This document shows positions 1-10,490 of a stretch of 64,000 bases of DNA, one piece after another (position 1 is the stretch's first letter; every line of letters starts with the position of its first letter). Source of the stretch: an uncultured Flavobacteriales bacterium (GTDB lineage: Bacteria > Bacteroidota > Bacteroidia > Flavobacteriales_G > Salibacteraceae); NCBI GenBank assembly GCA_943788775.1, contig CALSRO010000007.1, positions 34,251-98,250 of the forward strand, given 5' to 3'. The notes under the pieces were generated by a model that searched no databases, was not told the origin of the DNA, and saw only the letters and a list, made by a program, of their open reading frames with translations. The translations under genes were made by a program, and so were the position numbers.

Positions 1-1
1 G

Positions 2-955
2 GTTACAGGTGTAGCTGGTTTTATTGGTTCCAATTTATCTGCTGATCTTTTGCAAAATGGCAATCAAGTAATTGGCCTAGACAGTTTTATTACCGGTAAG
101 AAAGCAAACCTTCAGGCTCTTTTAAGAGATTCAAATTTCACCTTCGTTGAGGGTGACATAAGAGATAAGGCAACTTGCGATAGCGTTTGCAAAGGAGTAG
201 ATTATGTACTTCATCAGGCAGCTCTGGGTTCCGTGCCGAGAAGTATAGAAGATCCATTTCGAACAAATGACATTAATATTAATGGCTTTTTGACCATGCT
301 AATTGCAGCCAGAGACGCCAAAGTAAAGCGCTTCGTGTATGCGACTAGTAGTTCTGTTTATGGTACCGAAAAGCGACTACCGAAAGTAGAAGAGAAAATT
401 GGTGAACCGCTTTCACCTTATGCTATTACTAAGAGTGTCAATGAACAATATGCTAAAGTTTTTGGGCAGCTCTATGACATTGAAACCATTGGATTGCGAT
501 ACTTCAATGTGTTTGGGGCACAACAAGATCCGGACGGAGCTTATGCTGCAGCTATACCCAAATTCATACGGCAGTTTGTACGGCATGAGTCACCAGTAAT
601 ACATGGTGATGGAACTCAGTCGAGGGACTTCACATATATTGACAATGTCATCCAGGCCAATAATTTGGCGGCAATATCCACCAATCCTGATGCTCATAAT
701 GAGGTTTTTAACGTTGCGTTTGGGGAAAGCACCAATTTGGATGAACTTGTGCAATTATTACAAGAATTGCTTTCCGAATTTGATCCTAAAATTGCGAATG
801 TTGAAATCAAGTATGGTCCAGAAAGAATAGGGGATGTAAGACACAGCTTAGCTTCGATAGTGAAATCAACCACTCTATTAGGATATAAGCCTGAGCAAGA
901 CCTACGTTCAGGCCTCGAAAAGGCAATTGCTTGGTATTGGGAGAACCTTCATTAA
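2..955 (+). CDS. UDP-N-acetylglucosamine (uronate) 4-epimerase, WbpP/TviC-like, 5' end outside window
   Basis: Extended short-chain dehydrogenase that interconverts UDP-GlcNAc and UDP-GalNAc, or their uronic acids, for surface polysaccharide synthesis. The frame is open to the left edge. The Rossmann glycine motif TGVAGFIG is encoded at about 5-28, before the first possible start (TTG, 50), so the true start lies outside. Further motifs are AALGSVPRSIEDPF, the SSSVYG block, the catalytic YAITK (YxxxK) and RYFNVFG with QDPDGAYAA; this combination is typical of the WbpP/TviC group. It is intact, unlike most of its neighbours. It is followed 52 bp later by a WbpB-like dehydrogenase, which supports an amino-sugar uronate pathway. 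Whether the substrate is the acid or the neutral sugar cannot be read here. Confidence 0.88.
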   Translation, partial: VTGVAGFIGSNLSADLLQNGNQVIGLDSFITGKKANLQALLRDSNFTFVEGDIRDKATCDSVCKGVDYVLHQAALGSVPRSIEDPFRTNDININGFLTMLIAARDAKVKRFVYATSSSVYGTEKRLPKVEEKIGEPLSPYAITKSVNEQYAKVFGQLYDIETIGLRYFNVFGAQQDPDGAYAAAIPKFIRQFVRHESPVIHGDGTQSRDFTYIDNVIQANNLAAISTNPDAHNEVFNVAFGESTNLDELVQLLQELLSEFDPKIANVEIKYGPERIGDVRHSLASIVKSTTLLGYKPEQDLRSGLEKAIAWYWENLH

Positions 956-1007
956 TACTTTAGCTGCAAATAAAAATCATTTACGTTTGCCCTGATTTAA
1001 AGAGATC

Positions 1008-2027
1008 ATGAATAAAGTAACATTTGCCGTTATCGGCTTCGGCCATATTGGAAAGAAACATGCAATTATGGTGCATGGTACACCGAACAGTGACTTGCTA
1101 GCTATTGTTGACACTGATGAAGAGAAACGGAGAGTAGCCTCAGAAACATATCCTGATATTAAGGTATTTGATTCCATCGAATCAATGTTCAGTAATGATA
1201 TTCTACCTGACGTTGTGAATATCTGTACTCCTAATGGATACCATGCCAGTCAGGCCATTGAGGTATTGGAACAGAAATCTCACGTGGTTATTGAAAAGCC
1301 AATGGGGTTGACTCGACAAGAATGTGAAGAGGTGATCTTTAAGTCATTGCAGGTTTCAAGACACGTATTTTGTGTCAAGCCAAAACAGGTACAGTCCATC
1401 CTCAAAATGGTTAAAGCAAGTGGTTGATCAAGACCTATTAGGGGAGATCAATATGGTGCAATTGAGTTGTTACTGGAATCGCGATGCTCGTTATTACAAA
1501 GCAGGAGGGTGGAAAGGCACACAAGAATTGGATGGTGGCGTGTTTATTCACTCAATTCAGTCATTTCATTGACATAATGTATTGGTTATTCGGTGATATT
1601 CACAACATAGTAGCTAAGAGCAATAACTTCAACCATAAAGAAGCGACAGAATTTGATGATTCAGGTTTAGTTCAATTTGAGTTTGTGAATGGAGGATTCC
1701 GGTTCTATAAATTACTCTACTAGTATTTGGAATATGAATTTTGAGAGTAGCATCATCGTGATAGGCGAGAAGGGAACAGTAAAGGTTAGCGGTCAGTACA
1801 TGGATCAACTAGAGTATTGTGACATAGAAGGATATGAGATGCCTGTTCTTGATCCTCCAAACCCTCCTAACGATTATGGAGATTACAAAGGAAGTGCCGC
1901 CAATCACCATTATGTAATCGAAAATGTGATTAATGTGCTTACAGGCAAATCACAGATTTCTACCAATGCCTTAGAAGGAATGAAAGTTGTTGAAATGATT
2001 GAGCGAATTCATCGAAAGCAGATGTGA
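1008..2027 (+). pseudogene. Gfo/Idh/MocA oxidoreductase, WbpB/WlbA-like, frameshifted
   Basis: NAD-dependent sugar dehydrogenase of the family that oxidises UDP-GlcNAcA at C3 (WbpB/WlbA). The N-terminal Rossmann motif is VIGFGHIGKKH and the catalytic-loop motif is VVIEKPMGLT. The protein then continues in other frames: NRYSPSSKWLKQVVDQ (frame change near 1378), LFTQFSHFIDIMYWLFGD (near 1540) and INYSTSIWN to the end (near 1700). Joined, the pieces give about 340 residues, the normal family length, and conservation runs through each break. That fits sequencing indels better than decay. The functional assignment rests on family resemblance. Confidence 0.8.
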
Positions 2028-2071
2028 TAGATGAATTGAACGCTTTGTAATAACCTTGTTATTGTCGGGAT

Positions 2072-3348
2072 ATGAATTTGAAGAAACGCTCTCCATTTCT
2101 CAAGAACTTTATTGCGTTATTCACGGGGTCTGCAGTTGCACAGCTAATCCCAATTGCATTGTCTCCTGTTCTGGCTAGGATTTATTCAACAGATGATTTC
2201 GCTGTATTTGGGATATTTTACAGCACATTACTCATGCTTTCAGTCATTGCTGCCGCAAAGTATGAGGTCGCAATAGTTGTCCCGAAATCAGAATCTGAAT
2301 CTAGGAAGGTCGCAATGGTAAGTGCAATCGCCTCATTGTTTGTTTTTGTCTTATTAGCAATAGTAAGCATGCTTTTTTCAGATGCTTTTGTGGATTATGT
2401 GGATAATCAAAAAATTAGACCATGGATTCCACTTATACTAATTGGAGTATTAATAACAGGGTTATATCAATCTACAAGCTATTGGTTAATTAGAAGAGCT
2501 AAATTCAAGGATTTGGCTATTAACAAGGTTTCCCAAAGAGTTTTTGAAGGTGCTAGTAACCTAGCTCTAGGCTCAGCCCAAACAAGGATTTGGATTAATA
2601 GTCTCAGACATAATCGGAAGATTTTTCATGTTAATTGTGAGCGTTTTTCCAGATTAGAAAGGATATGGCTAAAATTATCAAGGAGCCTAAAAGAGGGATT
2701 TGGAAGATGGCAAAGAGATACCGACAGTATCCCCTAAATTTCGCTCCATCTTCGCTTGTTAATTCAATGGGAACGCATCTACCCTTGATTTTTGTTTCTA
2801 ATGCCTACACTGTGGCAGTTGTTGGATCTTTTAACTTTTCGAAGTATATACTAACGGCACCAATTGGTTTTATTGGTCAAAACTTGTCGCAAGTCTTCTT
2901 AGAGCGGATTTCTCAAAAGCGTAGAGACGATAAACCAATATTTAAAGATTTGAACAGGCTTACGGGTTTTCTAGCACTCACATCGCTAACCTTTGTGTTG
3001 CCTCTGATGTTTTTAGGCCCCTGGCTTTTTACTTTTGTATTTGGCTCTCAATGGGAAATGGCAGGAGAGTTTTCTCAAATACTCGCCATTGCTATTGGAA
3101 TTAGATTTGTTGTATCTCCGACCAGTGGTTTGTTATTAGCACTGGGCAAAGTAAAACTAGTTTCAATTTGGCAGTGGACGCATTTTTTACTTGTAATTAC
3201 CCTCGTGCCTGTCTCCAAACTAAATTGGGAAATCGAGTCTTTTTTGATCTATTTCTCTTGTATCGAAATAGTATCCTACATTTTATATGGAGGCTTTATC
3301 TATTACGCGGCAGCTATCAACGATCGCAACCTTACTGCAGTTTCTTAA
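2072..3348 (+). pseudogene. polysaccharide flippase, Wzx-like (MOP superfamily), frameshifted
   Basis: Multi-spanning inner-membrane protein that flips lipid-linked repeat units to the periplasm. The N-terminus (KNFIALFTGSAVAQLIPIAL, then ARIYSTDDFAVFGIF) is typical of oligosaccharide flippases. The frame breaks near 2578 and again near 2660. Between the breaks the conserved hydrophobic stretch GLIVSDIIGRFFMLIVSVF is read in a third frame. The C-terminal half (LNFAPSSLVNSMGTHLPLIF onward) is intact to the stop. Restored length is about 425 residues, normal for Wzx. The gene abuts the convergent polymerase gene, consistent with a Wzx/Wzy-dependent pathway. Confidence 0.8.
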
Positions 3349-3357
3349 TTGCTTAAT

Positions 3358-4668
3358 CTACTTCGTTTTAGCCAAAATCTTGAAATTTATATTCGGATAG
3401 AACCCTATTACTAGCAGACTTAGAATAATGCCATGTGTGATTAAGGAAACAAAGAGTCCCGTATTAATTAATACATAACATGCCATGAAGGTCATTGGAA
3501 TGGTGAATAATCTATTCTTATCTCTACTTACATAGTCAATAGCCATATATAGCCCTGACAAGACTATGAAGATAAAAATATATCCTAAGTATCCCGCATT
3601 ATGGAATATGTCTGCAAACACGTTACCATTTGCATAAACGCCATCATTAAACCCAAAGTATTCCTTTCCAATCACCACAGGGGCTGTCTCTGCGTACGAA
3701 GAAGTGAGGAACAACGAGAAGGGTATGTTATGCGTAAAAAAATTTAGGCCATTTTCATTGAAATACTCACAGTAATAAAAGTAAATCTGACTAGGAAGCA
3801 GCAGGGATCTCCTGACAAATAGCGATGATGCTAATGTATACTCTTCGTCAGAAAATTGATCGAAGATTAATAAAGACAGTGTTCCGGATGCCGTAAATAG
3901 AGCTATGGATAGATTAAAGTCTTTCTTAAGCACTTTGGCAATCAACATCAAGATGAGTGCAAGTGGTGCAGAAAACAAATATGATTTATGACCACCCAAA
4001 GAAAAGAAGTATAAAACCGCCAATAAACCGAAGCCCATTAGCAGATATTTCCGATTTATAGTAGCATATAGTATAAGAGCAAGGTTGAGAACACTAACCA
4101 GCCAGCTCAATGCATATTTTACAAATCTCGCGGCTTCTACAGATTTGAACTCATCGCGCTGGGTATAGACCTCACCTAAACTTGGCACCTTGAGCGATAA
4201 GCCATATTTGTATATCACAATGAGGCTAAAAAGTGCGTAAAACAAACCCAAAACGGAAATGAACTGTCTTCTGCTGAGAGAAAATTGCTTCAACCCAATT
4301 TTACCATCAAACACTCTTTGTTGAATACCAACGGCCAGAAACACTGCAAATAGACCATAGAAGAAGTTTCCATCCATTTTAGAGTTAAATGTATAGATGA
4401 CGGTGCTTGGTATAAAACATACGATGTAGAGTAACAGGTGAACTGAGTTGCTAACCTTCCTATCGCTGAAATCAACGAAGAAAGTAGAAGTGATCAGGCA
4501 AATCCAGGAAATGATAATTTCTAGACTTCCACGCGGATCATAGATGACTCCGTAGTAAGCAAAATCGCTACTAAAAATCACATAGTATGCATCAAGTCCT
4601 AGCTTGTAGGTTATAATGCAAAGGCAAAAAAACAATTGCCTTTTAAGATATTTCCTAGAAATGACCAT
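3358..4668 (-). CDS. O-antigen / repeat-unit polymerase, Wzy-like
   Basis: Polytopic membrane protein with about ten or more hydrophobic segments and a long periplasmic loop before the last segments. This is the architecture of Wzy-type polymerases that join lipid-linked repeat units. Sequence conservation in the family is poor, so the call rests on topology plus position between Wzx and Wzz genes. The open frame extends to a GTG at 4701. I prefer the ATG at 4668 (MVISRKYLKRQ), just before the first membrane segment. It is intact inside an indel-rich region and is the only cluster gene here on the reverse strand besides the second GT4 gene. Confidence 0.65.
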   Translation of the reverse strand: MVISRKYLKRQLFFCLCIITYKLGLDAYYVIFSSDFAYYGVIYDPRGSLEIIISWICLITSTFFVDFSDRKVSNSVHLLLYIVCFIPSTVIYTFNSKMDGNFFYGLFAVFLAVGIQQRVFDGKIGLKQFSLSRRQFISVLGLFYALFSLIVIYKYGLSLKVPSLGEVYTQRDEFKSVEAARFVKYALSWLVSVLNLALILYATINRKYLLMGFGLLAVLYFFSLGGHKSYLFSAPLALILMLIAKVLKKDFNLSIALFTASGTLSLLIFDQFSDEEYTLASSLFVRRSLLLPSQIYFYYCEYFNENGLNFFTHNIPFSLFLTSSYAETAPVVIGKEYFGFNDGVYANGNVFADIFHNAGYLGYIFIFIVLSGLYMAIDYVSRDKNRLFTIPMTFMACYVLINTGLFVSLITHGIILSLLVIGFYPNINFKILAKTK

Positions 4669-4752
4669 TTTCAGTTCGGCAATATTAATATTTGCCCACA
4701 CAGTCTAGAGATTAAAAACATATAGTTTTTAGCTCTAGGGAAATTTGATATT

Positions 4753-5556
4753 ATGGATGAAAATGTGAAATATGTTTTGAAAGATGACGCTGATGTTGAG
4801 CTTTCTTTAAAACGTATAGCTGAGATAGTTTTTGACAATAGGCTGAAAATTGCACTTTTTAGTTTGCTAGTTGGTCTCGGTGGCTTTATTTACAACTTGA
4901 ACAAATCGCCATATTACGATGCTAATGCTACTTTGGCCTCTACTATGTTTGGCGAGGAAGAACTTATGCCTATCCTAGAATCATTTGATGAATTAGTAGC
5001 AAAAAATGATTTTATTGAGCTTTCCAATGAGTTGAATCTACCGCTTGAGACAGTGAATAACTTGGAGGCTCTTGATGTTACAATAATCTCCACTGGAGGC
5101 GATTTTTTTACATGCAAGGTGCATATGCAAGTATTGGATACTGCGATAATTGAGGACATAGAAAATGCGGTTATTACCAACTTGTATAGCAACGCATATT
5201 TAATGGATAGGTACGATCGCAAGAAGGCCCAGCTCAGTTATTTACAAGGGGTTTGTAGTATTGAAATTGAGGAAATGAAATCATCTAAGAAGCGGATTAA
5301 CCAAGTAGAAGGTGGTGATCAAAATGCATTAAACTTGTTTCTGTTAAACTCACGCTCGGAGATTGTCCATTTAGAGGAAAAGGCATCACTACTTAAATTA
5401 CAATTGGACATGCTTTCTATTGCATATTACTTGAGACCAGCCATTATTCCGAATGAGAAAAGCGGGCCTCACACAGCAAAGAACACACTCGCGATGCTCA
5501 TTGCAGGAGCATTTGTGTCAATGTTGTTTTTTGTGGCATTGGAAGCCTTTAAATGA
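4753..5556 (+). CDS. Wzz-like chain-length determinant protein
   Basis: A 267-residue protein with a membrane segment near residues 33-50, a long, partly coiled periplasmic region (about 60-240) and a second membrane segment at about 247-264. This two-helix layout with an alpha-helical periplasmic domain is that of Wzz/PCP proteins that set polysaccharide chain length. There is no C-terminal tyrosine kinase domain, so it resembles the O-antigen type rather than Wzc. The gene is intact and lies divergent from the putative wzy, separated by 84 bp. The family call is moderately sure; sequence identity to classical Wzz looks low. Confidence 0.68.
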   Translation: MDENVKYVLKDDADVELSLKRIAEIVFDNRLKIALFSLLVGLGGFIYNLNKSPYYDANATLASTMFGEEELMPILESFDELVAKNDFIELSNELNLPLETVNNLEALDVTIISTGGDFFTCKVHMQVLDTAIIEDIENAVITNLYSNAYLMDRYDRKKAQLSYLQGVCSIEIEEMKSSKKRINQVEGGDQNALNLFLLNSRSEIVHLEEKASLLKLQLDMLSIAYYLRPAIIPNEKSGPHTAKNTLAMLIAGAFVSMLFFVALEAFK

Positions 5557-5603
5557 TCGTTTGAGATGGTTGTCAGACTTTAATGTTGCTTTAGGCACAA
5601 ATC

Positions 5604-6723
5604 ATGGTAGAGAAAAAGGTTGTTTGTCACATTACCACTGTCCATATACCGAAGGATATTCGCATTTATCACAAGGAGTGCAAGTCTCTAGCAGATGCTG
5701 GTTATGATGTTAAGTTGGTTGTTGTAAATGCGGGAGAAGCCGTTTCCGATTATGCGGGGGTCGAAATCATCAATGTACCACTAGATGTTCGAGGTAAGAT
5801 TAAGAGGATAATTAATGCCCCAAGGCGGGCAAGGATTGCAGCAGAGAAATGTAAAGCAGACATTTATCATTTTCATGATCCTGAGTTTTTGTTTTCAGCT
5901 CTAAAAATGTTGCATCGCGGAGCGATAGTTATCTATGACTCCCATGAAGATGTTCCAAATCAAGTTCGTTCAAAGTATTGGATTCCACGAATTATCCGAC
6001 CGCTTATTTCAAGTTTAGTTTTTTGGATTGAAATGAGAATTGCCCGAAAACTTTCGGCAATTGTAACAGTGGTTGATTCGATTGCGAATCGTTTCTTAAA
6101 AATGAATCAGAACGTTGTTCAGGTAAGGAATTTTCCAAATCTTGAAGAACTTCCTACTCCGTGTTCATGGAGTTTGAAGTCCCAATGCAGTATGTTATGT
6201 AGGCGATTTCACGAGAATAAGAGGTATATATGAATCAGTTGATTCATTGAGTATAAGTCGAGGGGAGATGATTTTAGCCGGGAGATTTCCTAGCAAAGAT
6301 TTTGAGGATGAAGTGCGTGCCCTTGAGGGGTGGAGAAAAGTTGACTTTCGTGGTTTTGTATCTCGGGGTGAAATCTCTCAAATACTTAATCAATCTAAAT
6401 TTGGCTTAGTTACATTGTATCCAACGCCAAGCTACAAAGAAGCTCTCCCAGTTAAATTATTTGAGTACATGGCTGCAGGGTTAGCTGTAATTGCCTCAGA
6501 TTTTGGTTTGATGAAGCAAATCGTAGAGAAGTATAATTGTGGCCTTGCCGTTAACCCACAAAATCCTGAAGAAATTGCCAAAGCCATAGATTGGTTAATC
6601 GACAATGATGAAGAAGCCCAAAAAATGGGACAACGAGGTAGAGAGGCGAGTGGTGGAAAACTACAACTGGGCTACAGAAGAGAAAAGCTCTTGTCTCTAT
6701 ATGATTCCTTATTGAGTCAATAG
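5604..6723 (+). pseudogene. glycosyltransferase family 4, frameshifted
   Basis: Cytoplasmic GT-B retaining glycosyltransferase. The N-terminal domain has ITTVHIPKDIRIYHKECKSL and the motif YHFHDPEFLF, then YDSHEDVP. The frame changes at about 6150-6195. After it the reading YVGDFTRIRGIYESVDSLS continues into the C-terminal donor-binding domain (EALPVKLFEYMAAGLAVIAS, the E-x7-E region). Restored length is about 370 residues, the family norm. Its stop overlaps the convergent glycosyltransferase gene by 15 bp. The donor and acceptor sugars cannot be told from sequence. Confidence 0.82.
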
Positions 6724-7859
6724 ATCATCTAGGTATTCTACAAAATCGTCTGACACTGATTTTCTAGAAAGTTTATTCCGAATTGCCTTCGTTTTTAAAC
6801 TCATTTCATGAATCCGATCTGGGTTTTCGCTCAGATGTTTAATGCATTCTACAATCGGCCGAGCGTCCTCAGGTGAGAATTGAAAACCAACACTAGAAGC
6901 TTCGACAAATTCACCGGGCCTCGCTTATTGGGGTTACAATAACAGGGATCCCAGAACCTATAAACTCCATGACTTTGCTCGGAAATGAGTTCTTGCTTAT
7001 TTCGGTATTTCCCTGAAAAGAAATACCCAAGGATGTATGCTTTAGAATATCCGGAATTTGATTGTGACTAAGCTCTCCTTTGTGCGACAGATTGCTTAGT
7101 TGTGGTGCTGCGTCTAAAATAATTTGTGTTTGGTTTCCCCAACCATATACCCAGAACTCGACATTCAATTTTTTCTGACAAACAACCTTTCGCTATTTCA
7201 ACAATAAGCTGAGGATTTTGAAACTTACCCATGTTGCCATGAAATAGAATTACGAACGGATTGGTAGATATACGATCAAGCGTGGTAATATGATCTGCAT
7301 ATCCATTCCGTAATAAATAGATTTTGTCGTCTTGTCCAGATTTGGATTTTAACTTGGTGACAATGCGCTCAGTAACTGTTGTTGTTACAATAGAATCCTT
7401 ATAAAGATTGGCTTCAATACGTTTGAGCATCTTTCCAATTTTGCCTTCTGGGTTGAGCAGACCTTCGATAAAGTAGACTTCTGGGTATTCATCTCTAACA
7501 TCAAAGACAAATTGTTTGCCTATAATTTTACATGCCATTGCAGCCGCATAGCTTATGGTAAATGGCGGACTTGATATGATGAAAAGCTTTGCAGGATGAA
7601 ATAAAACTCGTAAGAATATCTCCGCTGAATAAATGAGCTCTTTTGCTAATCGGAGGTAAACGTTGTCTTTGTTGGTGGAGACGGGCGTCCAAGCACATTG
7701 AACTTTGTATTTGTCAACACCTTTAGATTTGGAGGAGGTGAGGACAGACGTTTCGTATCCAGAATCCATCAGGGCGTTGACAAGGAACTTAGTCCGTACA
7801 GCCATAGCTTGATTTTCTGGGTAAAAAAGTTGAACAACAATACAAACAGACTTTTTCAT
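6709..7859 (-). pseudogene. glycosyltransferase family 4 (WbuB-like), frameshifted
   Basis: Second GT4-type enzyme. The N-terminus MKKSVCIVVQLFYPENQAMA and the block FDVRDEYPEVYFIEG resemble WbuB/WcaI-type transferases. The frame shifts near 7170, where LNVEFWVYGWGNQTQ takes over, and again near 6920, after VTPISEA. The last part (GEFVEASSVGFQFSPEDAR to DDLLTQ, stop at 6709-6711) is in a third frame and lacks a start of its own. The C-terminal domain motif SFPSKVMEFIGSGIPVIVTP is present. Restored length is about 382 residues. Function beyond sugar transfer is not readable. Confidence 0.78.
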
Positions 7860-7981
7860 GCTATGCTGATATTCGCAAGGGTTAACATCATATTTCTTGA
7901 CAAAAATGATTCATCCATTTTCCTAAAAGCACATTGTTTATTATACTTTATCAACAGTCAATATCCATCAAGTTATAGAAA

Positions 7982-7989
7982 TACATTTG
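7982..7989 (+). promoter_or_regulatory. candidate Bacteroidota -7 promoter element
   Basis: TACATTTG matches the Bacteroidota TAnnTTTG element and sits 11 bases before the ATG of the sugar-phosphate transferase gene. I found no clear -33 TTG partner. The predicted leader would be only a few bases long, so this is a weak call. Confidence 0.3.
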
Positions 7990-7999
7990 CCAAACACTC

Positions 8000-9412
8000 A
8001 TGGCACTAACGAACGACTCTAAGTTTCTTACGCGCAAATACGCTCTCATGTTTATAGACATGATGCTGCTATGCGTGTCGTTACTTATATACCTGAAGTA
8101 TTTTTATGAATCTGATGTTTGGCCAAGAAAGACCTTATCGCAAAATGCAGTTTGGTTTGTCGTGCTCTGTGTTCTTTGGGCTATATACTCAAACCTTTTC
8201 AGGTTATATAATGCACTTTACGCATCGACTCTTTTTGCTTTTGTTCAGCGTACCTTCTTTGTCGCTTTCATCACGAGCCTTTCCTATTTATTAATTCCTT
8301 TTCTAAGCCCACTTTTTCCTACATCGCGCCTTCCATTTTTCATTTTCATTTCACAATCGGTTGCAATTCTTACTGTTTGGCATTTGATTTTCGGCAAGTT
8401 TCTAAACAAACCTGCAATATCAAAACGGGTTTTAATACTGGGCGCAGGATGGTCTGGCAAGAGAATTGCCCAGATTATTTTGGATGAAGATTATAGCAAT
8501 AAGGGCTATGATATTGTTGGTTTTATTGATGACGATGATAATAAAGTAGGTGGAGATATTGATGGTGTTAGAGTGATAGCATCTAGTGACGATATGTTCA
8601 TATATGCCCGCAGGCTCAAAAATCGATTTAATAGTATTAGCAGCGCATACGGCTGAAGTCAATTAACGGAAAACTATACAGCCATTTAACCAATTGCCAG
8701 AATTATGGCATTGAAGTAAGACCAGTAAATCTTTTGTACGAGGAGTTAACGGGTAAACTGATGGTGAAAGAGAGCAATGAAAAACTCGCACTTACATATG
8801 AGTATTATTCTAAACCCGAAGACCTAGTATATCGGATAGTGAACCGACTGTTGAATGTGTTTTTTGGAATTTTCGGATTAATAATTTGTGGTATTTCAAT
8901 CCCTTTTGTTTGGTATCTGAATGCCCTATTTAGCAGAGGGCCTTTGTTCTATTCTCAAATAAGAACTGGGAGGAACAATGAAGATTTTAGAATCTATAAG
9001 TTTCGGACTATGGTAATCGATGCTGAAAAGGGTACGGGTGCCGTTTGGGCCGAGAAAGAATGATGCAAGAATAACAGGTCCAGGAAAGTTTTATCGAAAG
9101 ACCAGAATTGATGAATTGCCACAATTTTGGAATGTGCTAAAAGGCGATATGAACCTCATAGGACCAAGACCTGAACGTCCAAAATTCGTTGAAGAACTCT
9201 CGGTTAAAATTCCATTTTTTAATTTGAGGCATATCGTAAAGCCAGGCATTACGGGCTGGGCACAGGTGAGGCATAAATATGGAAACACTGAAGAGGATAG
9301 TTTAATTAAGCTGCAATTTGATTTATACTACATAAAGTATCGATCGTTTTTTCTAGATATGTCCATCATATGGAGAACAGTTGCTGTGATGTTGAAATTT
9401 AAAGGAAACTGA
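8000..9412 (+). pseudogene. undecaprenyl-phosphate sugar phosphotransferase (WcaJ/WbaP-like), frameshifted
   Basis: Polyisoprenyl-phosphate hexose-1-phosphate transferase that starts glycan assembly on undecaprenyl phosphate at the inner membrane. The N-terminal part has four to five membrane segments and a CoA-binding-like Rossmann stretch (RVLILGAGWSGKRIAQ). The catalytic part has YKFRTMVIDAE, ELPQFWNVLKGDMNLIGPRP and VKPGITGWAQV, the sugar transferase signature. Frames change near 8630 (IDLIVLAAHTAEVN is read in another frame), before 8734 and near 9055. The joined product is about 470 residues, the normal length. Its stop overlaps the next ATG, so it is probably cotranscribed with the 2-epimerase gene. 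Confidence 0.86.
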
Positions 9413-10490
9413 TGAAGATACTGACAATAGTGGGTGCACGCCCTCAGTTTGTGAAGGCTGCCGCGCTGAGCCGGGCCTTAAAGAAGCATGAAAACGTTGA
9501 AGAATATATAGTTCATACTGGGCAGCACTTTGATGCGAATATGAGTGACGTGTTTTTCGAAGAAATGCAAATACCAAAACCTGCTTTTAATCTGAACATA
9601 AACTCACTTGGACATGGAGCCATGACGGGAAGAATGTTGGAAGGCTTAGAAGGATTGTTCATTTCGGAAAAACCTGATATGGTTTTGGTATATGGAGACA
9701 CAAATAGCACCATTGCGGGTGCTTTAGCCGCCTCCAAATTGCATATTCCTATTGGTCATGTAGAAGCAGGATTGAGAAGCTTTAATATGAAAATGCCCGA
9801 GGAAGTCAATAGGATTCTTACTGATAGAATTAGTGATCATCTTTTTTGCCCCAACGGATACTGCAGTGAAGAACTTTGAAAAATGAAGGTTTTGATTCTT
9901 TGCCGGGGATAGTGCACAGAACAGGCGATGTGATGCAAGACGCAGCTATCTACTATTCAGAAATGTCGGATGAAAAGGCCACAATTATTGGGAAAGCATC
10001 TATATCAGATGACATCGCGCTCGTGACTTTGCATCGTGCTGAAAACACCGATTCTCCGCATCGACTCAAGGAAATTATTCGAGCGCTAAATGAGATAAAT
10101 AAGCGTATCAGAATTATCTGTCCCATTCATCCTAGAACAAGGAAGATTTTCGATTCATGATTGAACATTACACCTGAATTTGATATGATAGATCCTGTTG
10201 GATACTTTGATATGATTGCTTTACTGAAAAGATGTTCCATAGTATTAACGGACAGTGGTGGTCTGCAAAAGGAAGCCTTCTTCTTTTCAAGTCCGTGTGT
10301 TACTCTTCGCGATCAAACTGAGTGGGTAGAGCTTGTGGAAAATGGTTTCAACATGTTGGCTGGAGCGAATCAGGATGAAATTATAAATGCCTTCAATTCA
10401 ATGATTAAGTCCAAGCCCGACTTCTCGTTAGATTTGTATGGAAAAGGACAGGCATCTGAAAATATCGCTTCTATTTTGAGTAAATGCTGA
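9412..10490 (+). pseudogene. UDP-N-acetylglucosamine 2-epimerase (WecB/WbpI family), frameshift plus in-frame stop
   Basis: Non-hydrolysing UDP-GlcNAc 2-epimerase fold, giving UDP-ManNAc-type sugars. Motifs are [74 protein letters not shown] and DSGGLQKEAFF. One base seems missing at about 9875, so [11 protein letters not shown] continues in the next frame. A separate in-frame TGA at 10158-10160 follows KIFDS; translation would otherwise run straight on into LNITPEFDMIDPVGY. The TEWVE motif near the C-terminus recalls the WbpI-type subgroup (2,3-diacetamido-glucuronate 2-epimerase), which would suit the WbpB-like gene upstream. That subgroup assignment is inference. Confidence 0.84.

Noticed and set aside
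1372..1723. Programmed frameshifting in the WbpB-like gene
   Set aside because: Several different shifts in both directions in many unrelated genes; no slippery site with a pseudoknot is evident.
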